From an uncultured Acidimicrobiales bacterium (GTDB lineage Bacteria; Actinomycetota; Acidimicrobiia; Acidimicrobiales; Aldehydirespiratoraceae): a stretch of DNA of 64,000 bases. A program made the translations under genes and the position numbers. How positions within the stretch are numbered: the first letter of the stretch is position 1; each line of letters begins with the position of its first letter. This document shows, one piece after another, positions 33,249 to 42,235 of this stretch. Under the pieces are notes generated by a model. The model had not been told where the DNA came from, did no database searches, and saw nothing but the letters and a program-made list of their open reading frames with translations. The stretch spans positions 62,001 through 126,000 of the forward strand of contig CAJQPN010000020.1 in NCBI GenBank assembly GCA_905480195.1. The letters run 5' to 3'.

Positions 33249-36047
33249 CTAGCGGCCGATCGTGACCGGGATAGAGGTGAGCTCTTTTTCGGGTGGCTCG
33301 AAGTGGGTGAGGTCGATGCCTTCGACCGCCGCCTTGTATTCGTCGAGGGTTGGTGTGCGGCCAAGGATCGAGGACAGCACGACGACCGGGGTCGATGCCA
33401 GCAACGATTCACCCTTTTTGCTTTCGGAGTCCTTCACCACTCGACCCTGGAACAGCCGCGTCGAGGTCGCCATCACGGTGTCGCCCGGCGCAGCCTTCTC
33501 CTGGTTGCCCATACAGAGATTGCAGCCAGGGCGCTCCAGATAGAGAATGTTCTCGTAGCCGGTGCGGGCAACGCTCTTCGGGTCGGTGTCGTCGAACTCG
33601 AAACCGGCGTAGCGGGCCAGCACGTCCCAGTCGCCCTCGGCCTTGAGTTCGTCGACGATGTTGTAGGTCGGCGGAGCGACCACGAGGGGCGCCTTGAACT
33701 CGACCGAGCCGTGGACCTCTTCGATGTTTCGCAGCATCTTGGCCAAGATCTGCATGTCGCCCTTGTGGACCATGCATGACCCGATGAAGCCCAGATCGAT
33801 CGTTTTCGTGCCCTCGTAGTGCGAGAGTTCGCGAATCGTGTCGTGCGTGTAGCGCTTCGACGGATCGTCGTTGTGGACGTCCGGGTCGGCGATCATCGGT
33901 TCTTCAATGATGTCGAGGTCAACCGTGAATTCGGCGTAGTACTCGGCGTCGGCATCGGGAGCCAGCGGCGGCTTCTCGCCAGTCCGGATCTCGTCGATAC
34001 GCCGGTTGGCCTGATCGACGAGGCCTCCGAGCACGGCCTTGTTGTTGTCCATGCCCCTGTCGATCATTACCTGGATGCGGTCGCGGGCGATCTCGAGCGA
34101 CTCGATGAGTGTCTCGCCATCGGAGATGCAGATCGAGGCCTTGGCTTTCATCTCGGCGGTCCAGTCGGTGAAGGTGAACGCCTGGTCGGAGGCGAGCGTG
34201 CCGATGTGAACCTCGATCACCCGGCCCTGGAACACGTTCTCTCCGTCGAACTCCTTGAGCATCTGCGCTTGTGTGGCGTGGACGACGTCGCGAAAGTCCA
34301 TGTAGGGCTTCATATGGCCCTTGAACGTGACCTTGACCGACTCCGGGATCGGCATCGCTGCTTCGCCGGTGGCGAGCGCGAGTGCGACGGTTCCTGAGTC
34401 GGCACCGAAGGCCACACCTTTCGACATGCGGGTGTGGGAGTCGCCCCCAATGATGATTGCCCAGTCATCGACGGTGATGTCGTTCAAGACCTTGTGGATG
34501 ACGTCGGTCATCGGCGCATAACGGTCCTGGGGATCGCGGGCCGTGATCATGCCGAAGTCGTTCATGAACTTCATCAGGCGGGGCGTGTTTTCCTGCGCCC
34601 GGGTGTCCCAGACCGATGCGGTGTGGCACCCGGACTGGTAGCCGGCATCGACGATCGGCGAGATGACCGTCGATGCCATCATCTCGAGTTCCTGTGAGGT
34701 CATCAGGCCGGTGGTGTCTTGCGAGCCGACGATGTTGACCTCGACCCGCGTGTAGGACCCTGCATACAGCGTGGCCCCTGATGTGCCGACTGCGTTGCGG
34801 TTGAAGATCTTCTCGACAGCGGTCAGGCCCTGACCCTCGTGGGAGACCTCGGTCGACGGGGCGTAAACCGCCGGTGCGTCGATACCGAGGGTGGCCGCTG
34901 CGAAGGTCTGGAGCTTCTTGCCGAAAACAACGGCGTACGAGCCGCCTGCTCTCATGAATTCGACCTTTTGCGGCGTGAACGCTGACGAGATGTCCATCAG
35001 TTCAACCCCGTCAGCGCTGCGCAGCGTCTTGGTGCGAGTATCGATGGTGAAGACGGTCCCGGTGTCGACCGAGTACGTCTGCTCGAGCACGGCCTCGCCG
35101 TCGGCGTCAACGATCAAGTCACCGTCTGCGTCGAACTTGGTCACCCAGTTCTGCAGATCGAGTCCGATCCCACCGGTGACACCGACGGTGGTGAGAAAGA
35201 TCGGTGAGATGCCGTTCGTGCCAGCCACGATCGGTGCGTAGTTGATGAACGGCACGTACTCGCTCGCCTGTTTGCCGATCCATAGCGCCACGTTGTTCAC
35301 GCCCGACATGCGCGACGAACCGACGCCCATCGTGCCCTTCTCAGCGACCAGCATCACCCGCTTGTCCGGGTGCGCAGCCTGAAGATCGAGGAGGGCCTTC
35401 TGCTTGTCGGTGTCGTGCTCGAACATCGACTTGCCGTGCAGCTCTCGGTCCGAGCGTGAATGCGCATCGGCGCCCGGTGAGAGAAGGTCAGTGGAGATAT
35501 CGCCGACCCCGGCGACGAAGGTGACGACCTCGATCTCGTCGTCGAGGGCGGGAAGCTCGGTGAAAAACTCGGCGTTGGCGTAGCTCTGCAGGAGTTTGGT
35601 GACGAGGTCGTTGCCGCCTCGGTGAGCCTCGGCCAGCCGCGCCATGTCGGCTTCGTAGAGGAAGACCTGGGTCTTGAGTACGTCGGCGGCTTGCTGCGAG
35701 ATTGAGGCGTCGTCGCCGAGGAGCAGATCAAGCAGCACCTCGATCGACGGTCCACCCTTCATGTGTGACAGCTGCTCGAAGGCGGATTCCGAAGAGATGC
35801 CGTCGATGGTCCGCTCACCGAGTACGACGTCTTTGAGGACCTTTGCCTTCAGGCCCGCCGCACTCGTGGTGCCGGGGAGCACGTTGTAGACAAAGAAGTC
35901 GCGGCAGTCGGCGCGATGTTCACTGTTGCTGTCTTCCATGTGGCTGACGACCTCGGCGAGCAGGTCGGCACCGTCGATGGGCTTGGGATGGAGACCGTGC
36001 AACTCCCGATCGGCGATCTCGCTCAGGTACTCGTCATACAGACTCAT
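33249..36047 (-). CDS. acnB: Aconitate hydratase B / 2-methylisocitrate dehydratase
   Basis: Interconverts citrate and isocitrate through a [4Fe-4S] cluster; the B form also dehydrates 2-methylisocitrate. 932 residues with AcnB order: HEAT-like N-terminal domain (LLDLLLGDDASISQQAADVL), then the swivel domain with GVGSSRMSGVNNVA, then the catalytic domains. Cluster cysteines are in GFIGSCMVHKGD and GCNLCMGNQEKAAPGD. ATG 36047 (MSLYDEYL) matches AcnB starts; upstream open frame is non-homologous. Most actinobacteria rely on AcnA, so AcnB is worth noting next to AceK and GltA. Confidence 0.95.
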   Translation of the reverse strand: MSLYDEYLSEIADRELHGLHPKPIDGADLLAEVVSHMEDSNSEHRADCRDFFVYNVLPGTTSAAGLKAKVLKDVVLGERTIDGISSESAFEQLSHMKGGPSIEVLLDLLLGDDASISQQAADVLKTQVFLYEADMARLAEAHRGGNDLVTKLLQSYANAEFFTELPALDDEIEVVTFVAGVGDISTDLLSPGADAHSRSDRELHGKSMFEHDTDKQKALLDLQAAHPDKRVMLVAEKGTMGVGSSRMSGVNNVALWIGKQASEYVPFINYAPIVAGTNGISPIFLTTVGVTGGIGLDLQNWVTKFDADGDLIVDADGEAVLEQTYSVDTGTVFTIDTRTKTLRSADGVELMDISSAFTPQKVEFMRAGGSYAVVFGKKLQTFAAATLGIDAPAVYAPSTEVSHEGQGLTAVEKIFNRNAVGTSGATLYAGSYTRVEVNIVGSQDTTGLMTSQELEMMASTVISPIVDAGYQSGCHTASVWDTRAQENTPRLMKFMNDFGMITARDPQDRYAPMTDVIHKVLNDITVDDWAIIIGGDSHTRMSKGVAFGADSGTVALALATGEAAMPIPESVKVTFKGHMKPYMDFRDVVHATQAQMLKEFDGENVFQGRVIEVHIGTLASDQAFTFTDWTAEMKAKASICISDGETLIESLEIARDRIQVMIDRGMDNNKAVLGGLVDQANRRIDEIRTGEKPPLAPDADAEYYAEFTVDLDIIEEPMIADPDVHNDDPSKRYTHDTIRELSHYEGTKTIDLGFIGSCMVHKGDMQILAKMLRNIEEVHGSVEFKAPLVVAPPTYNIVDELKAEGDWDVLARYAGFEFDDTDPKSVARTGYENILYLERPGCNLCMGNQEKAAPGDTVMATSTRLFQGRVVKDSESKKGESLLASTPVVVLSSILGRTPTLDEYKAAVEGIDLTHFEPPEKELTSIPVTIGR

Positions 36048-36106
36048 GAAAATTCGGCCTCGATTCGGTGCTTCGATGGGCGGGAACGAGCCCGGACCAG
36101 CACCCA

Positions 36107-36112
36107 ATTGTA
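36107..36112 (-). promoter_or_regulatory. acnB -10 box TACAAT
   Basis: Reverse complement of ATTGTA; implies a leader of about 50 nt before ATG 36047. Confidence 0.4.
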
Positions 36113-36155
36113 GCCAGCCTCGTCGTTCGCCCCGTGAGCGCGGTGCGGGGTGAAG

Positions 36156-37346
36156 TCAGCCGAGCCCCGGCGGATCAGATCGACGCTCCGGGGTTTGGAT
36201 CGCCATCAGGAACACAACCGAGATCAGCCCGGACACGAGCGCAGTCCACTGCGCCGCCGTATGACTCGCCCGGTCGATGATCGCCCCGATCGTCGGCGGG
36301 CCCACGAGCCCCCCGAGCCCGGCTGCGGTGTAGAGGGCACCGAGCACTCCGCCCATCCCCACCGTGCCGAACCGATCAGCGATGATCGCCGGTGACAGCG
36401 AGATGAACCCGCCGTAGGCGACGCCCAGGAGGAGCGCAAAGGCGATGAGAATCGGATAGCTCGTGTCGGCAATGATCCACAAGAGAAAGCTCAATGTCAG
36501 GGCCGAGAACGCACCTCGGTACAGCCGCAGAAGCCCGAACCTCGCCGCAACGGCGCCGAAACCAAGACGCCCGACAACCGATGCCATGCCGATCAAACCA
36601 AGCAGGACGGCCGCAGATCCCGAACCACCCGTCGTGTCGATGTAGTCGGCCATGAACACGAATGGCGTGAACAGGGCAGCCGACAAGAAGACGGTCGATG
36701 CGTAGAGCAGCCAGAAGTCGGTTCGACCCCGCACTGCCTCCCGAATCGGGACCGGCTGTGCCGAGCTGCCTGGCGGCCGATGTGCGCCGATCGCTGCGAC
36801 GAGTAGCAGAACGAAGGCGGTGACAGCCAGGAAACGGTAAGCATTTCGCCAGCCGTGTTCATCGATGACGATTTCGATGACGGGTACCACGACCAGCGTC
36901 CCGACCCCGATGCCGGCGACGGCGAGCCCGATCGCAAGGGTGCGACGGCGCTCGAACCAGCCGCCAACGGCTGCGACCGTTGGCACGTAACAACATGCGA
37001 CACCGATGCCGACCCCCAGGCCGTAGGTGACGTAGCCGAGCGTGAGCGTCCCGACTTCAGCCGTGAGCATGAGGCCTGCAAACATCGCGACGGCACCGAC
37101 CAGCACCACCGGACGTGGCCCCACCCGGTCTGCGATCCGACCGGTGCCCATCCCGATCAGGAAGTAGGCGAAGGTTGTAATCGAGAAAAAGAACGCGGTC
37201 TCGGACCTGTCGGTTCCGAATTCGTCGGCCATCGGACCAAAGAACTCGCCGAAGCTGTAGGCCACGCCGAAGACGGTGAACATCGAGAGAAAGGCGGCGG
37301 CAGCAACCACCCACGACCGCATCGAGTCGAGCTGGTCGGTGGTCAT
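36156..37346 (-). CDS. MFS transporter (oxalate/formate-type family)
   Basis: 396-residue, 12-helix major facilitator. Features: the loop 2-3 signature GRIADRVGPRPVVL, GLGVGIGVACCYVPTVAAVGGWFERRR typical of the OFA/monocarboxylate group, and a symmetric second half (RLGFGAVAARFGLLRLYR). Likely imports or exports a small organic acid across the plasma membrane. ATG 37346 overlaps the preceding MBL stop (ATGA), so substrate transport and hydrolysis are probably coupled. Confidence 0.88.
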   Translation of the reverse strand: MTTDQLDSMRSWVVAAAAFLSMFTVFGVAYSFGEFFGPMADEFGTDRSETAFFFSITTFAYFLIGMGTGRIADRVGPRPVVLVGAVAMFAGLMLTAEVGTLTLGYVTYGLGVGIGVACCYVPTVAAVGGWFERRRTLAIGLAVAGIGVGTLVVVPVIEIVIDEHGWRNAYRFLAVTAFVLLLVAAIGAHRPPGSSAQPVPIREAVRGRTDFWLLYASTVFLSAALFTPFVFMADYIDTTGGSGSAAVLLGLIGMASVVGRLGFGAVAARFGLLRLYRGAFSALTLSFLLWIIADTSYPILIAFALLLGVAYGGFISLSPAIIADRFGTVGMGGVLGALYTAAGLGGLVGPPTIGAIIDRASHTAAQWTALVSGLISVVFLMAIQTPERRSDPPGLG

Positions 37347-38263
37347 CGGTACTCCCCGAGGATGGTAGTGGTGTCGAGATAGTCGAGCTCGACCAATTCG
37401 GTGCCAGGCGAAACTCGAGCGAGTTCGTGGCGGATCGGTTCGATGTCGGTCTCGATTGAGAAGCCGGGCATCCACCGATCGTGGTGGGTGAGCACGACCT
37501 TCTTTGGGCCAAGGAGATCGACTTGTCGTCCGACGAACTCGGCAAGCGACCCTTGGACAGGTTCGCCGTCGACGTTGCCGCGTCCAGCGGCACCGAGCAG
37601 CGCAACGTCGGGTCGGAGATCGCGCAAAATGCCCGACCAATGACCCGATGTGTCCTGAAAGAAGATCGATCCGTCGGGGGTATCGAACACGAACACGAGC
37701 GCACCGCCATCGCCGCGACTGCTGTGGCCAGGAGTGCTCGCCAGCAGATGAGCCACGGTCTCCTCCCCAAGGGTCTGGAACCACTCGTAGAGCTCGGAGA
37801 TCTTCGCTTGCTGTTCTTGCCAGGTGACCCCGAGGTCGCCGATGCACACCACATCGGACTGCTCCATCTGGGCTTGCGTCCATACGCAGGAGTGTTGGCT
37901 TGGGTACACGTCGACGGTCACGTCGTTGCCAAGATCGATCGTCTCGCCGCCCGCCACGCAAATCATCCGGTCGACGGGTACCCCCGCTTCTTCCATCAAC
38001 CGTACTGACTCATAGTTGGCGATGAGGGTGGCGTTGGTGTTGGCCAGGATCCGCTCGGCCCCCCACAGATGATCGAAGTGCGAGTGGCCGACCACGATCC
38101 AGTCGCACTCGACGACGTCATCGGCGGTGTACATGTGGCCGTTCGCGTGGCGAGGTCCGGCGGCACTGGGGACCCGGTCGATGTATGCATCGAGCATGAT
38201 CGTCATGCCTGCCGTCTTCATGGCGAACGTGGCGCAGCCATACCAGTCGAGGGTGGTCGTCAT
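37343..38263 (-). CDS. MBL-fold metallo-hydrolase (UlaG-like)
   Basis: 306 residues; metal motif VVGHSHFDHLWG (HxHxDH), later ligands in STPGHSS and FFQDTSGHW, and a final His in VVLTHHDRW. Resembles UlaG/L-ascorbate-6-phosphate-lactonase-like hydrolases. First gene of a two-gene operon with the MFS transporter. -10-like CAGGAT 7 nt before the ATG; divergent from a dienelactone hydrolase. Confidence 0.85.
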   Translation of the reverse strand: MTTTLDWYGCATFAMKTAGMTIMLDAYIDRVPSAAGPRHANGHMYTADDVVECDWIVVGHSHFDHLWGAERILANTNATLIANYESVRLMEEAGVPVDRMICVAGGETIDLGNDVTVDVYPSQHSCVWTQAQMEQSDVVCIGDLGVTWQEQQAKISELYEWFQTLGEETVAHLLASTPGHSSRGDGGALVFVFDTPDGSIFFQDTSGHWSGILRDLRPDVALLGAAGRGNVDGEPVQGSLAEFVGRQVDLLGPKKVVLTHHDRWMPGFSIETDIEPIRHELARVSPGTELVELDYLDTTTILGEYR

Positions 38264-38298
38264 GGGCCGGATCCTGACACACCCGCTACCGTCCGGGT
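38264..38298. promoter_or_regulatory. Divergent leaderless promoters
   Basis: 35 bp between starts. Minus: CAGGAT (38276-38271), 7 nt before ATG 38263. Plus: TACCGT (38287-38292), 6 nt before ATG 38299. Confidence 0.5.
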
Positions 38299-39024
38299 AT
38301 GGCCATCATCGAAGAGATCATCGACACCGCAACTGCTGACGGACCCATGGCCGTTGTTCGCAAACAGCCCGAAGGCGGAAGTGACAGGAGGGTGCTGATC
38401 ATCATGGACGCACCCGGAATCCGTCCGTCGCTGCACGAGTTTGCCGCCCGCCTCGCCGAAGCAGGTTATGACGTCGCCATGCCTGACCTCTGGCATCGTC
38501 ACGGGCGACTCATCGGATACGAGCCGGCCGATATCGCCGAGGATCCGAGTCGACGGACTCAAATCGGCGAACTGTTGGGTTCGCTCGACGACGCTGAAGT
38601 CCGGATGGATCGCGACGCAACGCTCGCAGCTGTCGACTGGAGCGACGGTGTTGGCGGTGTGATCGGGTTCTGTCTCGGCGCTCGTTACGTGCACAAGGCG
38701 ATGCAGGAGCTGCCTGATCAGTTCGTGGTCGGCGCGATGTGGCACCCGTCGTTCCTGACCGACGACACCGAGGCGTCACCCCATCTCACGGTCGATGCCA
38801 TCGGCGAACTGTGGATCGGCATCGGCGACGCGGACAAGGTCCAGTCGATCGAGATGCACGAGCGGTACTTCCAGGCAGCCGAGGAGTGCGACAACATCAC
38901 GCTGCGTGTCTTTGAGGGTGCCGATCACGGCTACACGTGGCCCATCAGCCCGAACTATCACGAAGAAGCCGCCACCGTCGGCTGGGCCGAGACGTTGACT
39001 CGGTTCGAGCGCCTGCTCGGCTGA
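38299..39024 (+). CDS. Dienelactone hydrolase family protein
   Basis: 241 residues, alpha/beta hydrolase with the DLH cysteine elbow GFCLGARY (Cys125), acid near IGIGDADKV and His in EGADHGYTWP. Expected to open a lactone ring, as in chlorocatechol or related aromatic degradation. Divergent from the MBL/MFS operon, with which it might share a substrate path. Confidence 0.88.
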   Translation: MAIIEEIIDTATADGPMAVVRKQPEGGSDRRVLIIMDAPGIRPSLHEFAARLAEAGYDVAMPDLWHRHGRLIGYEPADIAEDPSRRTQIGELLGSLDDAEVRMDRDATLAAVDWSDGVGGVIGFCLGARYVHKAMQELPDQFVVGAMWHPSFLTDDTEASPHLTVDAIGELWIGIGDADKVQSIEMHERYFQAAEECDNITLRVFEGADHGYTWPISPNYHEEAATVGWAETLTRFERLLG

Positions 39025-39063
39025 GCACAAGACAGCCCTTGGCTGGCACGAACGATTTGCCGC

Positions 39064-40524
39064 TCAGGCGAAGATCATGACGCCGTCATCGACGGGGGCC
39101 CCGCCGAGGAGTTCCCGGTCGGCTTTGTAGTCCTGGGTGTTGATCCAGGGTGCTTGGTCTCCCTGCTTTGGGAGGAGTGGCATCATGCGAGTCATGTAAC
39201 CAGCGCTGAAATCGTCAACCCAGGGCCGTGGGGCCATGTCGTTGTCGCTTGGTCTGAGTTTCGGTGTGGCCGTCGCCGTGCCCGACGCTGCCATGTGGTT
39301 GAGGATCCGGCACGCGTACGCCGATACGAGATCGGCGCGCAGTGTCCACGAGGCGTTGATGTATCCGAATGTCGAAACGAGATTCGGCAGGTCGCTGTAT
39401 CCGAACCCCTTGTACGACCAGCGTTTCGAGAAGTCGACGGGCTCGCCGTCGATGTCGAAGTCCATCTCGCCGATCGTCACCAACTCGAGGCCGGTCGCAG
39501 TCACGATGATGTCGGTTTCGAGATGCTCACCCGATTCGAGCCGGATACCGGACGCAGTGAAAGAGCCGACGGCACCGTTGACGATCTCGGCCCGGCCATC
39601 CCTCATCGCTTTGAAGAGATCGGCATCGGGCACGAGACAGAGGCGCTGATCCCAGGGGTCGTAGCGGGGCGTGAAGAACTCGTCGATCTGCTCATCGGTC
39701 AGGTGCTTCCTCAGTCGCTTGCGCAGCGCGTTGGCCACCTTCTCGGGATGGGTTCGGCTGCGTTTGTAGACCTTGTCGGTCAGGTTGACGTTCTTTGCTC
39801 TCGTCAGTCGGTAGGCGAGTTCAGCGGGAAGGACCTTGCGAAGAATGTTTGCGATGGGATCTTTCGCCGGTGCAGCCACCATCCAGGTGGGCGAACGCTG
39901 CAACATCGTGACGTGTTCGGCGCCAGAGTTGGCCAGCGCCGGCACGAGCGTGACGGCAGTAGCTCCCGAGCCGACCACGACGACGCGCTTGTCGACGTAG
40001 TCGAGGTCGTCGGGCCATTCCTGAGGGTGGATGATCGGGCCGGTGAACGTTTCCTCACCGGGGAAGTCGGGCCGGTGGCCGCCCCGGTAGCTGTAGTAGC
40101 CCGTGCATACGAGCATGAACGCGGCGCTGATGGTCTTGGTTGCGCCATCGGCAGTTACCGAAAGCGACCATCGCTTGGTCTTGGTCGACCAACTCGCCGC
40201 CCGAACGTGGTGATCGAACTGGATTCGACGACGGATGTCGAACTCGTCGACCGTCTCGTTGAGATAATCCATGATCGCCGGTCCGTGGGCGATTGCTTCG
40301 TCGGCGACCCAAGGCTTGAACGCGAAGCCGAGGGTGTGCATATCGCTGTCGGACCGGACCCCGGGATATCGGAAGAGATCCCACGTGCCACCGAGGTCCG
40401 AGCGACCCTCGAGAATCGTGAAGTCACGGTCGGGGCACATGGTCTGGAGATGCCACGCAGCGCTGATGCCACTGATCCCCGCTCCGATGATGACGACATC
40501 CCAGTGGGTCTCGACTGCGTTCAC
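39064..40524 (-). CDS. Flavin-containing (Baeyer-Villiger-type) monooxygenase
   Basis: 486 residues. FAD motif VVIIGAGISGISAAWHLQ at 10-27, LGGTWDLFRYPGVRSDSDMH, the fingerprint region FTGPIIHPQEWPDDLDY (FxGxxxHxxxW), and the NADPH loop VVVGSGATAVTLVPAL. It matches class-B monooxygenases (BVMO/ethionamide-activating EthA group). Likely oxidises a ketone or sulfide of a hydrophobic substrate. The reductase gene 40581-41345 precedes it on the same strand with 56 nt between. Confidence 0.9.
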   Translation of the reverse strand: MNAVETHWDVVIIGAGISGISAAWHLQTMCPDRDFTILEGRSDLGGTWDLFRYPGVRSDSDMHTLGFAFKPWVADEAIAHGPAIMDYLNETVDEFDIRRRIQFDHHVRAASWSTKTKRWSLSVTADGATKTISAAFMLVCTGYYSYRGGHRPDFPGEETFTGPIIHPQEWPDDLDYVDKRVVVVGSGATAVTLVPALANSGAEHVTMLQRSPTWMVAAPAKDPIANILRKVLPAELAYRLTRAKNVNLTDKVYKRSRTHPEKVANALRKRLRKHLTDEQIDEFFTPRYDPWDQRLCLVPDADLFKAMRDGRAEIVNGAVGSFTASGIRLESGEHLETDIIVTATGLELVTIGEMDFDIDGEPVDFSKRWSYKGFGYSDLPNLVSTFGYINASWTLRADLVSAYACRILNHMAASGTATATPKLRPSDNDMAPRPWVDDFSAGYMTRMMPLLPKQGDQAPWINTQDYKADRELLGGAPVDDGVMIFA

Positions 40525-40580
40525 ACCCTGACGTTAGATCGTTCGAATGCAGATTCGTACGTGCGGGTCCGGCCCGGTCG

Positions 40581-41345
40581 TTATCGGGGCACTTTCCAGT
40601 AGCCACGAACCGTGGTGTGGCTGCGGGCCATACCGCGAATCTCAAAGAGATGTTTACGGATCGCCTGCATTGCGGCTGCCTCGCCGGCAGCCCATACGCG
40701 AGTCGTCTCGTCGATACCCGTCTCTTCGACTGCACGTTGGAGCGTGCTGCCGGGCGAATTGCCCATGGTGGGGACGTGCCAAGTCACCTCGGCCCGGGGA
40801 TGGGCTGGCAGGTCGAGGCGGGCCTGGTCGTCGACGATTTCGAGGTGCACTTCGACCTCGACATCGTCAGCGATGACCCCGAGGAGTTGCTCGATCGCCG
40901 GAATGGCGGTTTCGTCGCCGAGCAGCACGTAACGATCAGCGCTCGGATCGATCTCCTCGCCTCGTCCAGGACCAGAAATGGCGCACGGTTCGCCAGGTGT
41001 AACGGTCTCGACCCATCCCGCGATCGCGCCACCGCCGTGTCGAACGATGTCGAGCGTCAACCCGCTGTTGTTCAGCGAGACCGGTGTGAAGGTCCGCAGG
41101 GCCGGCCGCCGCCCGTCGGCCAGCAGGAACTCGTTACCGTTCCACGTCGGGATCTCGAACAGCTCGTCCGGCCACTTGACGAGCAGCCGAACACTTGCTG
41201 CAGGCTCGGAGATCTCCAGCCCGGCGAGCTCCGCTCCACCCAGCACGACCCGCATCATCCGGGGAGATCGAGCGTAAGTAGAGGAGACGGTCAACGACCG
41301 CAGCGGAGGGGGCTCGCGGCGAAGACGGACAGCGGAGTTGGTCAC
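40581..41345 (-). CDS. Siderophore-interacting-type FAD reductase
   Basis: 254 residues, FAD-binding-9 plus SIP-type NAD(P)H domain. FAD region: ALRTFTPVSLNNSGLTLDIV and GGGAIAGWV; NAD(P) region YVLLGDETAIPAIEQLL and a C-terminal WAAGEAAAMQAIRKHL with SHTTVRGYWK, as in ViuB/YqjH ferric-siderophore reductases. GTG 41345 is used; the open frame above would run into the heliorhodopsin control region. Divergent from the heliorhodopsin gene (78 bp between starts). Could supply electrons in iron release or to the adjacent monooxygenase. Confidence 0.87.
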   Translation of the reverse strand: MTNSAVRLRREPPPLRSLTVSSTYARSPRMMRVVLGGAELAGLEISEPAASVRLLVKWPDELFEIPTWNGNEFLLADGRRPALRTFTPVSLNNSGLTLDIVRHGGGAIAGWVETVTPGEPCAISGPGRGEEIDPSADRYVLLGDETAIPAIEQLLGVIADDVEVEVHLEIVDDQARLDLPAHPRAEVTWHVPTMGNSPGSTLQRAVEETGIDETTRVWAAGEAAAMQAIRKHLFEIRGMARSHTTVRGYWKVPR

Positions 41346-41410
41346 GTCAGGATCATCGCACGGGCGACCGTCTGCCGACCGCAGCGGCGGTGACCGGCCG
41401 TGATCGCCGG

Positions 41411-41416
41411 TACCGT
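41411..41416 (+). promoter_or_regulatory. Leaderless -10 box TACCGT
   Basis: TACCGT 7 nt before GTG 41424; this moves the heliorhodopsin start inside the longer frame that begins at GTG 41400. Confidence 0.55.
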
Positions 41417-41423
41417 TGCCGTT

Positions 41424-42218
41424 GTGACGACTGTGACCTCTGCTTCGCTGAACATCGACGACCTCGCTCTCGCACGACTGCGTCGGTTCAATCTCGTGAT
41501 GGGCGCCCTGCACCTGGTGTCGGGTGCGTTCATGTGGCTCTCGAGCAACGACTTCGTGCTCCAGGTCAGCGGATTCACTCTCAAAGGACCGCCTGGCACC
41601 CCGCTCGGTGACGGCGAGTTGTTTGAGGCGTTCTCGTTCCCGCTGGGAGCCTGGACCGCGGCGTTCCTACTGATGTCGGCAGTTGCCCACTTCTTCATGG
41701 GAACCGTGGGCTTCGACCGCTACAGCCGCGAACTGCAGGCAGGCCGTAACCGCATCCGGTGGGTCGAGTACTCGTTTTCGGCGACGCTCATGATCCTCTT
41801 GATCAGCCTCGTCACCGGCATCACCGACGTCGCTGCGCTTATCGCCATCGCCGGTGCCAACGTGGCGATGATCCTCTTCGGGTGGCTGATGGAAACGGTC
41901 AACCCTCCGGGACGTCCGGTGTATTGGTCACCGTTTTGGTTCGGATGCATCGCCGGCGCAGCACCGTGGGTCGCAATCGCCGTCAGCATCACGCTCGGTA
42001 TCGCTGAAACCGGTGAAGGCCCACCCGGTTTCGTCTACGGGATCCTGGTCACGATCTTCGTGCTCTTCAACTGTTTCGCGATCAACCAGTGGCTTCAGTA
42101 CCGCGGTGTCGGGCGATGGCGCGACTACCTCCACGGCGAGCGCGTCTATATGTGGCTGAGTCTCGTCGCCAAGAGCCTTCTCGCGTGGCAGATCTGGGGA
42201 AACACCCTCATCGGTTGA
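41424..42218 (+). CDS. Heliorhodopsin
   Basis: Seven-helix retinal protein of the heliorhodopsin class, 264 residues, with the N-terminus expected on the cytoplasmic side, opposite to type-1 rhodopsins. Helix 3 carries the family signature IRWVEYSFSATLMI with Glu115 as Schiff-base counterion; helix 7 ends in ERVYMWLSLVAKSLLAWQ with the retinal Lys250. His30 (GALHLVSG) and His89 (VAHFFMG) correspond to the conserved buried histidines. A long A-B loop (FTLKGPPGTPLGDG) is typical. Not a known ion pump; a sensory or enzyme-linked role is assumed. No beta-carotene oxygenase or carotenoid operon is adjacent, so retinal must come from elsewhere. Confidence 0.93.
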   Translation: MTTVTSASLNIDDLALARLRRFNLVMGALHLVSGAFMWLSSNDFVLQVSGFTLKGPPGTPLGDGELFEAFSFPLGAWTAAFLLMSAVAHFFMGTVGFDRYSRELQAGRNRIRWVEYSFSATLMILLISLVTGITDVAALIAIAGANVAMILFGWLMETVNPPGRPVYWSPFWFGCIAGAAPWVAIAVSITLGIAETGEGPPGFVYGILVTIFVLFNCFAINQWLQYRGVGRWRDYLHGERVYMWLSLVAKSLLAWQIWGNTLIG

Positions 42219-42235
42219 GGTCGTATCGCTCGGCG

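Noticed and set aside
39154-40602. 482-codon open frame on the plus strand
   Set aside because: It lies antisense to the clear FAD monooxygenase, has no promoter box or domain, and reflects GC-rich codon bias.
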